A DNA stretch of 64,000 bases from Bifidobacterium samirii (GTDB lineage: Bacteria; Actinomycetota; Actinomycetes; Actinomycetales; Bifidobacteriaceae), in NCBI RefSeq assembly GCF_003952945.1, contig NZ_QXGK01000005.1:90469-154468 (forward strand), written 5' to 3'. Both the position numbers and the translations under genes were made by a program. The notes beneath the pieces are model-generated. The model saw only the letters and a list, made by a program, of their open reading frames with translations. It searched no databases and had not been told where the DNA came from. Shown here in pieces: positions 56,950-64,000 of the stretch (positions within the stretch are counted from its first letter, which is position 1; each line of letters starts with the position of its first letter).

Positions 56950-57510
56950 ATGATCGACGGATTCAAGAAGTTCATTTCGCGGGGCAATATGATCGACATG
57001 GCCGTCGGCGTGGTGATGGGCAGTGCCGTCACCTCCGTCGTCAACGCGATCGTCGACAACCTGATCAACCCGCTCATCGCGATGCTGTTCGGCAAACCGG
57101 ATATGAGCGGCCTGCTCGCGTTCACGTTCAACGGCGCGACGATCTCGTTCGGTGCGGTGCTCGGCGCGCTGCTCAACTTCCTGATGATCGCCGTCGCCGT
57201 CTACTTCGGCGTGCTGATGCCGATCAACAAGCTGCGCGACATGTCCGAAGCTCTGTTGGTTAAAGCGAGGATTAAGGAGGCCGAGGACGCGAAGGCCGCC
57301 GCCGATGCGGCCGATAAGGCCACAAAGTCCGCGAAGGCTGCGGAAGATGCGGCGACGAAGGACGCCGTGAAGACTGCTGACGGTACCGGTACCACTGCTG
57401 CGCCGAACGGGCTTCCCGCCTCCCCCGCTGGGCCGTCGACCGCTGATCGGCAGGTTGTTGAACTGCTGACCGAGATCCGCGACCAGCTCGCCAAACGGTC
57501 TGCCGCCTGA
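56950..57510 (+). CDS. mscL: Large-conductance mechanosensitive channel
   Basis: The 186-residue protein has the MscL core: FKKFISRGNMIDMAVGVVMG (N-terminal helix and TM1) and FLMIAVAVYFGVLMPINKL (TM2). It opens under membrane tension to release solutes. The cytoplasmic tail (about 105-186) is extended by an Ala/Lys-rich helix and a Pro/Ala stretch and ends VVELLTEIRDQLAKRSA, which resembles the pentameric C-terminal bundle; the whole exceeds the usual about 135-150 residues. GGAGG lies four bases before ATG 56950; ATG 56947 is possible. Confidence 0.93.
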   Translation: MIDGFKKFISRGNMIDMAVGVVMGSAVTSVVNAIVDNLINPLIAMLFGKPDMSGLLAFTFNGATISFGAVLGALLNFLMIAVAVYFGVLMPINKLRDMSEALLVKARIKEAEDAKAAADAADKATKSAKAAEDAATKDAVKTADGTGTTAAPNGLPASPAGPSTADRQVVELLTEIRDQLAKRSAA

Positions 57511-57544
57511 TCTTCGAGATCGTTTCTTACGTGTTCCACGCCGA

Positions 57545-57560
57545 TGTTTCACATGAAACA
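57545..57560. promoter_or_regulatory. parS-like site
   Basis: TGTTTCACATGAAACA has one change from the canonical parS. It is flanked by inverted GTGTTCCAC (57531) and GTGGAACAC (57569). Confidence 0.75.
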
Positions 57561-57579
57561 ATGCGGGTGTGGAACACGA

Positions 57580-57595
57580 TGTTTCATGTGAAACA
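57580..57595. promoter_or_regulatory. parS-like site
   Basis: TGTTTCATGTGAAACA is the same variant as at 33064 and is 35 bp from the site at 57545. Confidence 0.75.
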
Positions 57596-57672
57596 TAGCG
57601 GTTGTGGATATGCGCCTTCTCTCTTGCACTTGGCGTAACCGCCCGTATGTGAGACTCATGTCACGCATGGTT

Positions 57673-57844
57673 GAGTCGCCGTTCGTTCGTGGCGGGGCAG
57701 TCCTATACGGGTTACGACGCTGCGAGGGTGTGTTGCGTCGTTGTTTGTATATGAATTCCAGTTCATGTGCCGATTGCGACGCTGGAGGCGCGCGTTGCGT
57801 CGTCGTCTGTATGCGAGTCCTGCTTCGTGCTCAGATTGCGACGC
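57673..57844. repeat. 62-bp hairpin array, 3 units (GCGTCGC type)
   Basis: Units at 57673-57720, 57735-57782 and 57797-57844 end in TTACGACGC, ATTGCGACGC and ATTGCGACGC, exactly 62 bp apart. The left arms are GCGTCGT-like and more degenerate. It lies between mscL and the tRNAs; the rest of that gap holds only the parS-like sites. Confidence 0.85.
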
Positions 57845-57966
57845 GGCGACGGGGCTATAGGCCAAAATGTGTGTCTGATTCAGCCCCGGAGGCATTGGAA
57901 TGATTGACGTTTCGTCGGTTTGAATGCGATCGGCCCCCACCGGTCCCCGACCACGGTCCAAAACGA

Positions 57967-58000
57967 AAAATCCCTTGGAATCGTAGGATTCCAAGGGATG
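57967..58000 (-). terminator. Terminator after tRNA-Ala
   Basis: ATCCCTTGGAATC and its perfect complement form a 13-bp stem followed by T residues on the minus strand. Confidence 0.93.
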
Positions 58001-58005
58001 AAGGT

Positions 58006-58077
58006 GGAGCATGCCGGGTTCGAACCGGCGACCCTCTGCTTGCAAAGCAGATGCGCTACCAGCTGCGCCAATGCCCC
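58006..58077 (-). tRNA. tRNA-Ala (anticodon TGC)
   Basis: Acceptor GGGGCAT/ATGCTCC, anticodon loop TTTGCAA within CTGC…GCAG, T arm CCGG TTCGAAC CCGG. It is downstream of tRNA-Ile on the same strand, not inside an rRNA operon. Confidence 0.95.
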
Positions 58078-58093
58078 GAAACTGGCTGGGTAG

Positions 58094-58120
58094 AAAAAAA
58101 GAGCGGCCTGAAAGCCGCTT
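58094..58120 (-). terminator. Hairpin with T-run between tRNA-Ile and tRNA-Ala
   Basis: GCGGC…GCCGC followed by TCTTTTTTT on the minus strand; it may make tRNA-Ala transcription partial unless processed. Confidence 0.7.
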
Positions 58121-58132
58121 CATTTCTTACCG

Positions 58133-58206
58133 TGGGCCCGGGAGGACTTGAACCTCCGACCTCATCCTTATCAGGGATGCGCTCTAACCACCTGAGCTAC
58201 GGGCCC
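58133..58206 (-). tRNA. tRNA-Ile (anticodon GAT)
   Basis: Acceptor GGGCCCG/CGGGCCC, D arm GCTC…GAGC, anticodon loop CTGATAA, T arm GGAGG TTCAAGT CCTCC. The ileT–alaT pair downstream of gyrA and the DUF3566 gene matches the mycobacterial order. Confidence 0.96.
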
Positions 58207-58239
58207 GTTCCTTGCACGCTCTCAAGCGCACAAGTGATT

Positions 58240-58267
58240 ACAATACCATGCTCTCGTCATATGTCAA
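58240..58267 (-). promoter_or_regulatory. tRNA-Ile promoter
   Basis: On the minus strand TTGACA and TATTGT are separated by 16 bp, 34 bp before the tRNA. Confidence 0.65.
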
Positions 58268-58377
58268 ACTCGACGCGCCCATCCGCGCGCTTCGGCGTGT
58301 CGCGCCCGTCGTGCCGCAGCGGGGCCTCCGGTTAGACTGGCATGGTCCATTCGCCCGCCCGGAGCAAAGGAGTCCGC

Positions 58378-59433
58378 ATGAGCGATTCCGGAACCCGCAT
58401 TCCCGCTGGCCTTTCCGCCGATCACCCCGCTGATCATTCCTCCGTGAACCCCGCCGATCCGACCGCCGACCCCGCCGTCATCGCGGCAGCTGTCCTCGAT
58501 CTCGCCGACCGTCTCGCGATGCCGTCCGACGTCATCGCGTCGCTGAACATCATCGCCGACGAACCGGCATCACGGCGGCCGTCTCCCATCATCATGCGCT
58601 GCATCCGCGAACTGGCCGACCCGACGACGCGCGTCGCCGCATGGGAGACGCTGCGATCGGCCCTTCGCGGCACCGACGCCACTGCGGCGTCAATCATCGA
58701 AGACCCCATCCCCGCAGCCGCCGACGATCATGCGGTTGCCGGACATCGCACGGCTGCATCAGCCGATCCGGACGGCCTGCACATGCTGTACTGGATGCTG
58801 GCGGCGGCCGCCGTGCACACGGCCGCCGACTACCGCCGCCGCGGCATCCCCGCCGCCGTGTTCGACGCGACGATGGGCTGCTTCCCGCGGTTCGTCGGCG
58901 AACATCGCGTCAGCTACGGCCACTACGGGTTCGACCGCGACTTCTGGACATACCGTCAGCTCAGCTCGATGCTGTTCCGCATCGGCGAACTCGAATACGA
59001 ACTCGTCGCCGACGCCGCGGACACCGGTTCGCCGTTCGCCTGCGTCGGCTCGCCGCGCGTCATCGCGATGCACATCCCCTCCGACGCGCGCCTCACGCCC
59101 GACGCCTGCGACGAGTCGCTCGACCTCGCCCGCACGTTCCTCACGCGCTTCTTCCCCGACTGGATCGGCCTGCCGTTCGTCTGCGAATCCTGGCTGCTCT
59201 CCCCCGCGTTGGAACGGCTGCTGCCCGCCGATTCGCGCATCCTCGCGTTCCAGCGGCGCTTCGACATCCTCACGACCGACGACGACGCGCCCGACTGGCG
59301 CGAATGGGTGTACCGACGCTCGGATGCGCCGATCGCCGACCTGCCGGAAGGCACGTCGCTGCAGCGCGCGATGAAACGTCACCTGATGGCCGGCGGTAAG
59401 GTCGGCACGGGAACGGGGACGCTATGCCGGTGA
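58378..59433 (+). CDS. DUF5596 acyltransferase-like protein
   Basis: The 351-residue protein appears to match the two-part DUF5596/GNAT_C-like arrangement: an N-terminal helical region (about 30-110) and a C-terminal region with FVGEHRVSYGHYGFDRDFWTYR in pieces, LFRIGELEYEL, MHIPSDARLTPD and a final FCESWLLSP-like VCESWLLSPALERLLP. Family members resemble N-acyltransferases; substrate unknown. ATG 58378 follows AAAGGAG. It overlaps the next gene by ten bases, so the two are translated together. Confidence 0.68.
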   Translation: MSDSGTRIPAGLSADHPADHSSVNPADPTADPAVIAAAVLDLADRLAMPSDVIASLNIIADEPASRRPSPIIMRCIRELADPTTRVAAWETLRSALRGTDATAASIIEDPIPAAADDHAVAGHRTAASADPDGLHMLYWMLAAAAVHTAADYRRRGIPAAVFDATMGCFPRFVGEHRVSYGHYGFDRDFWTYRQLSSMLFRIGELEYELVADAADTGSPFACVGSPRVIAMHIPSDARLTPDACDESLDLARTFLTRFFPDWIGLPFVCESWLLSPALERLLPADSRILAFQRRFDILTTDDDAPDWREWVYRRSDAPIADLPEGTSLQRAMKRHLMAGGKVGTGTGTLCR

Positions 59434-60083
59434 TGACGGTCGACGGGGTGCGCGTCTCCGTCACGCGCAAGCGGATCCGCGGACTGTATCTGCGCATCAA
59501 CCCGCTGACCGGCATGGTCGAGGTGAGCGCGCCGACCATCGCGACGGACTGGCAGATCCAGGCGTTCGTACGCGACAAGATGGATTGGATCCAGCGGCAT
59601 CGCGGGCTGACCTCGGGCGGACGCGGTGAAGGCGGTGGTACGGATGCGGCCGATGCCGACGGTCGCAAGTCCGGTTCAGCCGGTTCGGCCGGTAGTGGAG
59701 CCGCCGGTGCGGGACCAGTCGTCGGTGGTGAATGGGACGACGAGCGACGGCGTCGCGCACGGGCGGCTATCGAAGCGGCCTTGCCGGACCTGCTGGAACG
59801 GTGGAGCGCGATCATCGGCCGTTCCCCCACGCAGGTGACGCTGCGGCTGATGACGACCCGATGGGGGTCGTGCACGCCGCGGACCGGCCGCATCCGACTG
59901 AACCTGATGCTGGGCCTGATGGAACCGAGGTTCCTGGAATACGTGCTCGTGCACGAGATGACGCATCTGCGCGCCGCGAACCACGGTCCGGAATTCACCC
60001 GGCTGATGGACGGCTACCTGCCGCAGTGGCGTGCGATCCGAGCCGAACTCAACGGCGGCGTGAGACCTTCTGGCCGAGAATGA
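59424..60083 (+). CDS. DUF45/YgjP-like zinc metallopeptidase
   Basis: The 219-residue protein has an N-terminal beta region (VTRKRIRGLYLRINP), a Gly/Ala/Ser-rich insertion (about 65-100), then RWGSCTPRTGRIRLN and zinc motif VHEMTHL with a later HGPEF. This is the SprT/YgjP-like pattern with two His from HExxH and a third further on. The substrate is unknown. It overlaps the DUF5596 gene by ten bases and is followed by a palindromic element. Confidence 0.88.
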   Translation: MPVMTVDGVRVSVTRKRIRGLYLRINPLTGMVEVSAPTIATDWQIQAFVRDKMDWIQRHRGLTSGGRGEGGGTDAADADGRKSGSAGSAGSGAAGAGPVVGGEWDDERRRRARAAIEAALPDLLERWSAIIGRSPTQVTLRLMTTRWGSCTPRTGRIRLNLMLGLMEPRFLEYVLVHEMTHLRAANHGPEFTRLMDGYLPQWRAIRAELNGGVRPSGRE

Positions 60084-60087
60084 GGGC

Positions 60088-60290
60088 AATCGGCCAAGTG
60101 AGGGGAAGAATAAGGGCCTTGCACGCTTCTTTCAGCGATCTGAGGGGAAGCCCGACCCGGAAAACCTTGGTCTGATTGAGCCCTTTTGGCTGGAAATCCT
60201 TGATTTCCGACCTTCGGATCAGGGAAAGTCTTCCCCTCAGTTGGCCGAAAGAAGCGTGCAAGGCCCTTATTCTTCCCCTCAGATCGGCGA
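60088..60290. repeat. Large palindromic intergenic element, copy 3 (42-93-42, inverted orientation)
   Basis: GTGAGGGG (60098), CTGAGGGG (60140) and inverted CCCCTCAG at 60233 and 60275. Its interior matches copies 1 and 2 only when reverse-complemented. The stem pair GCACGC/GCGTGC differs from GCATGC/GCATGC of copy 1 on both arms at once, i.e. pairing is kept. It lies between the convergent DUF45 and dps genes. Confidence 0.85.
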
Positions 60291-60340
60291 ATCATGCGGA
60301 TGGTCCGGGCAGTCGGCCCGGCATCCGCCGTTGCCGGGCA

Positions 60341-60820
60341 TCAGGCGAGATGGCTGCGCATGAACCACTGGAACTTCTCGAGCGCCGCCACGTGATCCTG
60401 CATGATGTTGGAGCTGACGAGGTCCAGCTCGTCGAGTTCGGCGATGGCCTTGCGGTCGTCGGCGATGAACGCGTCATAGTATTCGATGAGCGCCTCAAGA
60501 TACTTCTCGGTGGACTGGCGGCCTTCGACATCGAACGGCTTCCACGTGCGGTGGCGCACGATCGCGTCGGCGCGGCCGTCCGGGGTACCGCCCAGCGTGG
60601 CGATGCGCTCGGCGGTCTCATCGGCCTGGGCGAGCACGGATTCGACCTCCGGGTCGAGCATCTCGTGCACGGCGATGAAGTTCGGGCCGGTGACGTTCCA
60701 ATGCGCGTGCTTGAGGACGAGCGCGGCCTCCTGCTCCTGGCTGAGACGGTTCTGCAGGATGGCGATGGCCTTCTCGGAGGAGGCTTCATCCAGTCCGGGA
60801 ACGACGAATGCGAGCGTCAT
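60341..60820 (-). CDS. dps: Dps-family ferritin-like DNA/iron protection protein
   Basis: The 159-residue four-helix protein has the Dps ferroxidase pattern HAHWNVTGPNF and HEMLDPEVESVLAQADETAERI. It oxidises and stores iron with peroxide and may bind DNA in stationary phase. ATG 60820 follows GAAGGAATCC; the upstream frame is unsupported. It is monocistronic. A hairpin array separates it from the CNNM-type gene upstream. Confidence 0.92.
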   Translation of the reverse strand: MTLAFVVPGLDEASSEKAIAILQNRLSQEQEAALVLKHAHWNVTGPNFIAVHEMLDPEVESVLAQADETAERIATLGGTPDGRADAIVRHRTWKPFDVEGRQSTEKYLEALIEYYDAFIADDRKAIAELDELDLVSSNIMQDHVAALEKFQWFMRSHLA

Positions 60821-60961
60821 GATGGATTCCTTCCGTTCGACGACCGGCCCCGATCGGGACCGCGTACCGCCCATTCTAGGAAGACCCCGCCGATTCGGGC
60901 GGCCCGTCCGCTGTCGGCTTCCTCACATCCGCCGCGGCGCAAGCCCCGGGCGGCGCCGCTT

Positions 60962-61072
60962 GCGTGACCCGGCCACCGGCCCATCCCCGATACCGGTACC
61001 CGGGTCACGCGAACCACCTCATTCGTGTGACCCGAGTCCGATGTTTCCCGCGGCTCCGATGCCCGGTCACGC
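60962..61072. repeat. 62-63-bp hairpin array, 2 units (GCGTGACCCGG type)
   Basis: Unit 1 (60962-61010) pairs GCGTGACCCGG with CGGGTCACGC; unit 2 (61025-61072) pairs GTGTGACCCG with CCGGTCACGC. The last six bases overlap the 3' end of the CNNM-type gene. Confidence 0.85.
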
Positions 61073-62392
61073 AACCGGTGCGGCTGCATCGGCTGCGGCA
61101 CTCGCCTTGCGCACTTCGATGGTTTCGATGCGGCGGCCGTCGACGCGGGTGATGATCATGTCGTAGCCGTCGTCGGAGCGCAGCACGTCACCCTCCTCGC
61201 CCATCTTGCCGGTGTGCGCGAGGAAGTAGCCGGCGACGGTCTCGTACGGGCCGTCCTCGAGTTCGATGCCGGTCAGGTCGTCGAAGTCCTCGATGGTCAT
61301 GCCGCCGTCGACCTCGGCGACACCGTCGACGAACGCGGTGGCGCGGTTCGCGCCGTTCGCGCCCGGCTCGTCGGGCAGATCGTATTCGTCGCGGATGTCG
61401 CCGACCAGCTCCTCGGTCATGTCCTCCAGCGTGACGATGCCGTCGGTGCCGCCGTATTCGTCGATGACGACGGCCAGGTGGATGCCGCGCTTGCGCAGCA
61501 GCGACAGGCTCGGCAGCAGCTTCGACGTGCCCGGCAGGGCGATGCCTTCGCGGGTCACGTCGGCGACGGTCGTCGCGGCGGGGTCGCGCACGTCGAGCAG
61601 GTCGCGCACGTGCACGAAGCCGAGCACGTCGTCGAAGTCCTTGCCGGTGACGGGGTAACGCGAGTACGGCATCTCGCGCACGTACGCGGCGGCATCGTCG
61701 ATCGGCTGGGCGCCGTCGAGGAAGACGACGTCGGCGCGCGGGCGCATGACTTCGGCGACGATCTTCTCCGACGCGTCGAACACGTCGTCGAGGATGGTGC
61801 GCTCGTCCTTGCTGAGCGACGTGTTGGTGCTGACCATCATGCGCAGCTCCTCGTCGGAGACTTCGCTTTCGGTTTCGTTCGGGTCGAAGCCGAGCAGACG
61901 GACGATGCCGTTCGTGTTCTTGCCGATCAGCCAGATGATCGGCCGGCAGACCTTGGCGAACGTGTCGATCGCGGGCACGACGGCGCGTGCGATGGCCTCG
62001 TTGCGCTGCATCGCGATGCGCTTGGGCACCATTTCGGAGATGACGATCGAGCAGTACGAGATGACGAGCGTGAGCACGATCGTGGTGAGCGGCGCGGCGA
62101 CGTTCGACGGCACGCCCCAGCCTTCGACGACCGGCACGACGTACGGCGAGATCGACGATTCGCCGAACGACGCGGACAGGAAGCCGGAGAGCGTCACGCC
62201 GATCTGCACGGTGGACAGGAACGTGTTGGGGTCGCGTGCGATCTTCGCGACGCGCGCGCCGCGGGCGTCCTCCTGCTCCATCTGGTCGATCTGGGAGCTG
62301 CGCAGCGATACGAGCGCCAGTTCGGTGCCGGAGAATACGGATCCGAGCAGGAGGAAGACGAAGATGAGCAGAATGTTCAAACCAAGTGACAT
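61067..62392 (-). CDS. CNNM/HlyC-CorC family membrane protein with CBS domains
   Basis: The 441-residue protein has an N-terminal DUF21 domain of three to four membrane helices (about 1-175, with SGTELALVSLRSSQIDQ), two CBS domains (about 215-335, with MRPRADVVFLDG and VIDEYGGTDGIVTLEDMTEELVG in pieces) and a C-terminal CorC_HlyC transporter-associated domain (about 350-435). The family is linked to Mg2+/Co2+ homeostasis; the haemolysin label is historical. ATG 62392 follows GTGGAGC. It is monocistronic. Confidence 0.9.
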   Translation of the reverse strand: MSLGLNILLIFVFLLLGSVFSGTELALVSLRSSQIDQMEQEDARGARVAKIARDPNTFLSTVQIGVTLSGFLSASFGESSISPYVVPVVEGWGVPSNVAAPLTTIVLTLVISYCSIVISEMVPKRIAMQRNEAIARAVVPAIDTFAKVCRPIIWLIGKNTNGIVRLLGFDPNETESEVSDEELRMMVSTNTSLSKDERTILDDVFDASEKIVAEVMRPRADVVFLDGAQPIDDAAAYVREMPYSRYPVTGKDFDDVLGFVHVRDLLDVRDPAATTVADVTREGIALPGTSKLLPSLSLLRKRGIHLAVVIDEYGGTDGIVTLEDMTEELVGDIRDEYDLPDEPGANGANRATAFVDGVAEVDGGMTIEDFDDLTGIELEDGPYETVAGYFLAHTGKMGEEGDVLRSDDGYDMIITRVDGRRIETIEVRKASAAADAAAPVA

Positions 62393-62591
62393 GGCTCCAC
62401 TCTATGAAACCGGCGGAACATCCCACTGTTTTCCGCCTGTTCCCGCTAGTTTCCGTTCGCTACGAGTCTGCCCGTGGACGTCGGTGGTGTACTTGATGCA
62501 GTTCTGAGGCGCAGTTGAGGCTTATCGTGGGTATTCCTGTGACCGATGCTGCTGGTCGGAGTGATTGCATCATTCGTTTTTCACCGGTGTG

Positions 62592-62626
62592 ACGATGCGA
62601 CATGTCTTGTCGGCGTGTCGCATCGT
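62592..62626. promoter_or_regulatory. Inverted repeat overlapping the lacI-type -35 box
   Basis: ACGATGCGACA and TGTCGCATCGT form a perfect 11-bp inverted repeat; its end touches the first T of TTGACA. It could be a second regulator's site or a terminator of upstream transcription. Confidence 0.5.
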
Positions 62627-62672
62627 TGACAAGTCGAAACGATTCGACGTATGATATATGCGAAACGTTTCG
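62626..62672 (+). promoter_or_regulatory. Promoter with two LacI-type operators
   Basis: TTGACA (62626-62631) and TATGAT (62650-62655) are 18 bp apart. Operator GTCGAAACGATTCGAC (62633-62648) fills the spacer, and CGAAACGTTTCG (62661-62672) lies over the expected start of transcription. Confidence 0.8.
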
Positions 62673-62829
62673 ACAGTGAATGTCGGGGCAAAGAATACAA
62701 GTGGAACCGCAATGACGTGGCGACAACGGCGACATGGCAATGCGGAGCCGGCTGCGAATGTGTTCGATGAGGATATCATCGAAGGCAATACTGTTGGTGC
62801 GCATGCGTGACTGTGGAAGGGAGGCGATG

Positions 62830-63954
62830 ATGGCCGGAATCAAGGATGTGGCTCGTGCCGCCGGGGTGTCGGTCAGCACCGTGTCCTATGTGCTGTCGGG
62901 TAAGCGTGCGATCTCGGAGAAGACTTCCAGCAGGGTGATGGATGCCGTGAGGGATCTCAAGTACACCCCGGACGCATCGGCTCAGAAGATGCGTGGCCGT
63001 CGCAACCAGATTCTGGCGGTGAGTGAGCCGATACGTGGCGACATCAATGAGGCCAAGTACAACGCATACTTCCTTCATACCGCGTGGCAGGCGAAGAACG
63101 CCGGATATGATGTGCTGTTGCTGACCGGTGAGGATGCGGTGGATGACATCCGCCGTGTGACCCGCAGCAATATGGTCGACGGTGTGGTCCTGCTCGACAT
63201 CGTCGAGGACGATGACCGCGTCGTGCAGGCTGATACATATGGCAAGCCATGCGTCGCCATCGGGTATCCCGCGCATCATGGCGATTGCGCGTGCGTGGAC
63301 GTCGATTTCGACGCCGCCGCCACGATGGCTGTGGATTATCTCTATGAACGCGGTCATCGTACCGTGGCGTTGTTGCGTGACAATGAGCGTGACTATGCCC
63401 GTCGTTCCGGCTATGTGGTCACGCTGCGTCGTCGGATGCTCGAGCATGCTGAAGAACTTGGCATGCTGGTCGTCGAGTCCGGACGGAACGAGGTCGGTAT
63501 CTTCGATGCCGCCGCGTTCGTCCGCAATCTGATGGACATGGATTCCCGTCCCACCGCAATCATCAATCAGGCCGATGCCACAATACTCAACATGGTGGTG
63601 CAGGAGCTGGCCGATTGCGGAATGAACATCCCCTTCGACATCTCCGTGCTGTCGGTGGGTACGTTCTTTGAAAACGACTTGGTGGCCCGTCCGGTCACAG
63701 AGATCCCCTTGATGCCGAGGTTGTTATGTTCCAAGGCAGTCGGTCTGTTGGTGTCTGCAGTGGAAGACGGCTTCGACATCGCCGATGCCAGTGAGTTCGT
63801 GCTCCCGCGGATTCGCGAGCATGGCTCGGTTCGTGTTGTGAACTCGACCGATACGGCGGGGCTTGATATTTCCCCCCCATTACCATGTTTAGTAGGTCCC
63901 GATGGTCGGGACCGGGTCGCCGGTTCCGGTATGACTTTCTCGCCCTGTCGTTGA
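62830..63954 (+). CDS. LacI-family transcriptional regulator
   Basis: The 374-residue protein has an N-terminal LacI HTH and hinge (GIKDVARAAGVSVSTVSYVL, then SAQKMRGRRN) and a periplasmic-binding-protein-like ligand domain (about 60-335). Such regulators respond to sugars. The operators 165-200 bp upstream indicate autoregulation. AGGGAGG lies five bases before ATG 62830; ATG 62827 is possible. The last about 25 residues (after ISPPLP, over a C7 run near 63871) look unlike the family and could reflect a slipped frame. The target genes probably lie beyond the window. Nothing is seen in 63955-64000. Confidence 0.88.
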   Translation: MAGIKDVARAAGVSVSTVSYVLSGKRAISEKTSSRVMDAVRDLKYTPDASAQKMRGRRNQILAVSEPIRGDINEAKYNAYFLHTAWQAKNAGYDVLLLTGEDAVDDIRRVTRSNMVDGVVLLDIVEDDDRVVQADTYGKPCVAIGYPAHHGDCACVDVDFDAAATMAVDYLYERGHRTVALLRDNERDYARRSGYVVTLRRRMLEHAEELGMLVVESGRNEVGIFDAAAFVRNLMDMDSRPTAIINQADATILNMVVQELADCGMNIPFDISVLSVGTFFENDLVARPVTEIPLMPRLLCSKAVGLLVSAVEDGFDIADASEFVLPRIREHGSVRVVNSTDTAGLDISPPLPCLVGPDGRDRVAGSGMTFSPCR

Positions 63955-64000
63955 TGATCCGGGGGGTGTCGTCGCCGGGAACGGGGACGCCCGCTGACCG

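Noticed and set aside
57904-58335. Small open frames over the tRNA-Ala/tRNA-Ile region
   Set aside because: They run through clear tRNA cloverleaves and intrinsic terminators.
63860-63954. Definite frameshift at the LacI-type C-terminus
   Set aside because: The C7 run and odd last 25 residues are suspicious, but family C-termini vary and the window ends too soon to decide.

Overview
This window is the replication-origin region of a high-GC actinobacterium, most likely a Bifidobacterium. The gene order pcnA/cca–nudix–DUF6049–murJ–trxB–parB–parA–rsmG–jag–yidC–yidD–rnpA–rpmH | dnaA–dnaN–recF–DUF721–gyrB–gyrA–DUF3566–tRNA-Ile–tRNA-Ala is the classical actinobacterial origin neighbourhood. It lacks the sigM and thioredoxin genes that sit beside murJ/trxB in mycobacteria. 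The murJ product is a MurJ–pseudokinase fusion, and the first genes are membrane-anchored, domain-permuted GH3 glycosidases. The species cannot be settled by reading alone.

Layout. 1–9 kb is accessory: two paralogous GH3 genes (one cut by the window edge, one broken by an in-frame amber codon) around a MATE exporter, a sugar O-acetyltransferase, an AraC regulator and a small MGMT-family protein. 9–18.4 kb holds a Ser/Thr kinase, a DsbA-like protein, tRNA-Thr, a candidate C-rich-loop small RNA, an Rpf-like G5/DUF348 cell-wall protein, rsmA, ispE and a LytR_C protein. 18.7–38.1 kb is the left origin arm: cca, nudix, DUF6049, murJ, trxB, parB, parA, rsmG, an accessory AAA/DUF4143 ATPase, jag, yidC, yidD, rnpA and rpmH. 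DnaA boxes occur in three clusters: parA–rsmG, upstream of dnaA, and densely between dnaA and dnaN (the probable unwinding site). Perfect or near-perfect parS sites lie beside rsmG and mscL. 38.4–49.5 kb holds dnaA, dnaN, recF, DUF721, gyrB, gyrA and DUF3566. 49.7–64 kb holds gdhA, a divergent gluconate locus (gntR / gntK-gntP-gnd), a second AAA ATPase, mscL, tRNA-Ile/Ala, DUF5596, a DUF45 metallopeptidase, dps, a CNNM/CorC-type protein and a LacI regulator with its own operators.

The most unusual content is intergenic. Two families of structured repeats recur with fixed spacing. (i) Eight arrays of about 48-bp palindromes repeat every 62–63 bp, with 2, 3 or 5 units. Two arrays of one sequence type flank the DUF4143 ATPase. 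(ii) Four elements of about 200 bp are built from four copies of a CTGAGGG/GTGAGGG core at spacings 42–92/93–42, the last two inverted. One of the four has an unrelated sequence but the same geometry. In addition, jag and gyrB carry about 35-bp tandem duplications running across their stop codons, and two places carry TTTTAG tracts phased every 9–10 bp. These are the strongest candidates for undescribed biology here; their function is unknown.

Coordinates and reading frames were worked out by eye from the sequence. Family names rest on recognised motifs and synteny. No database search was run.
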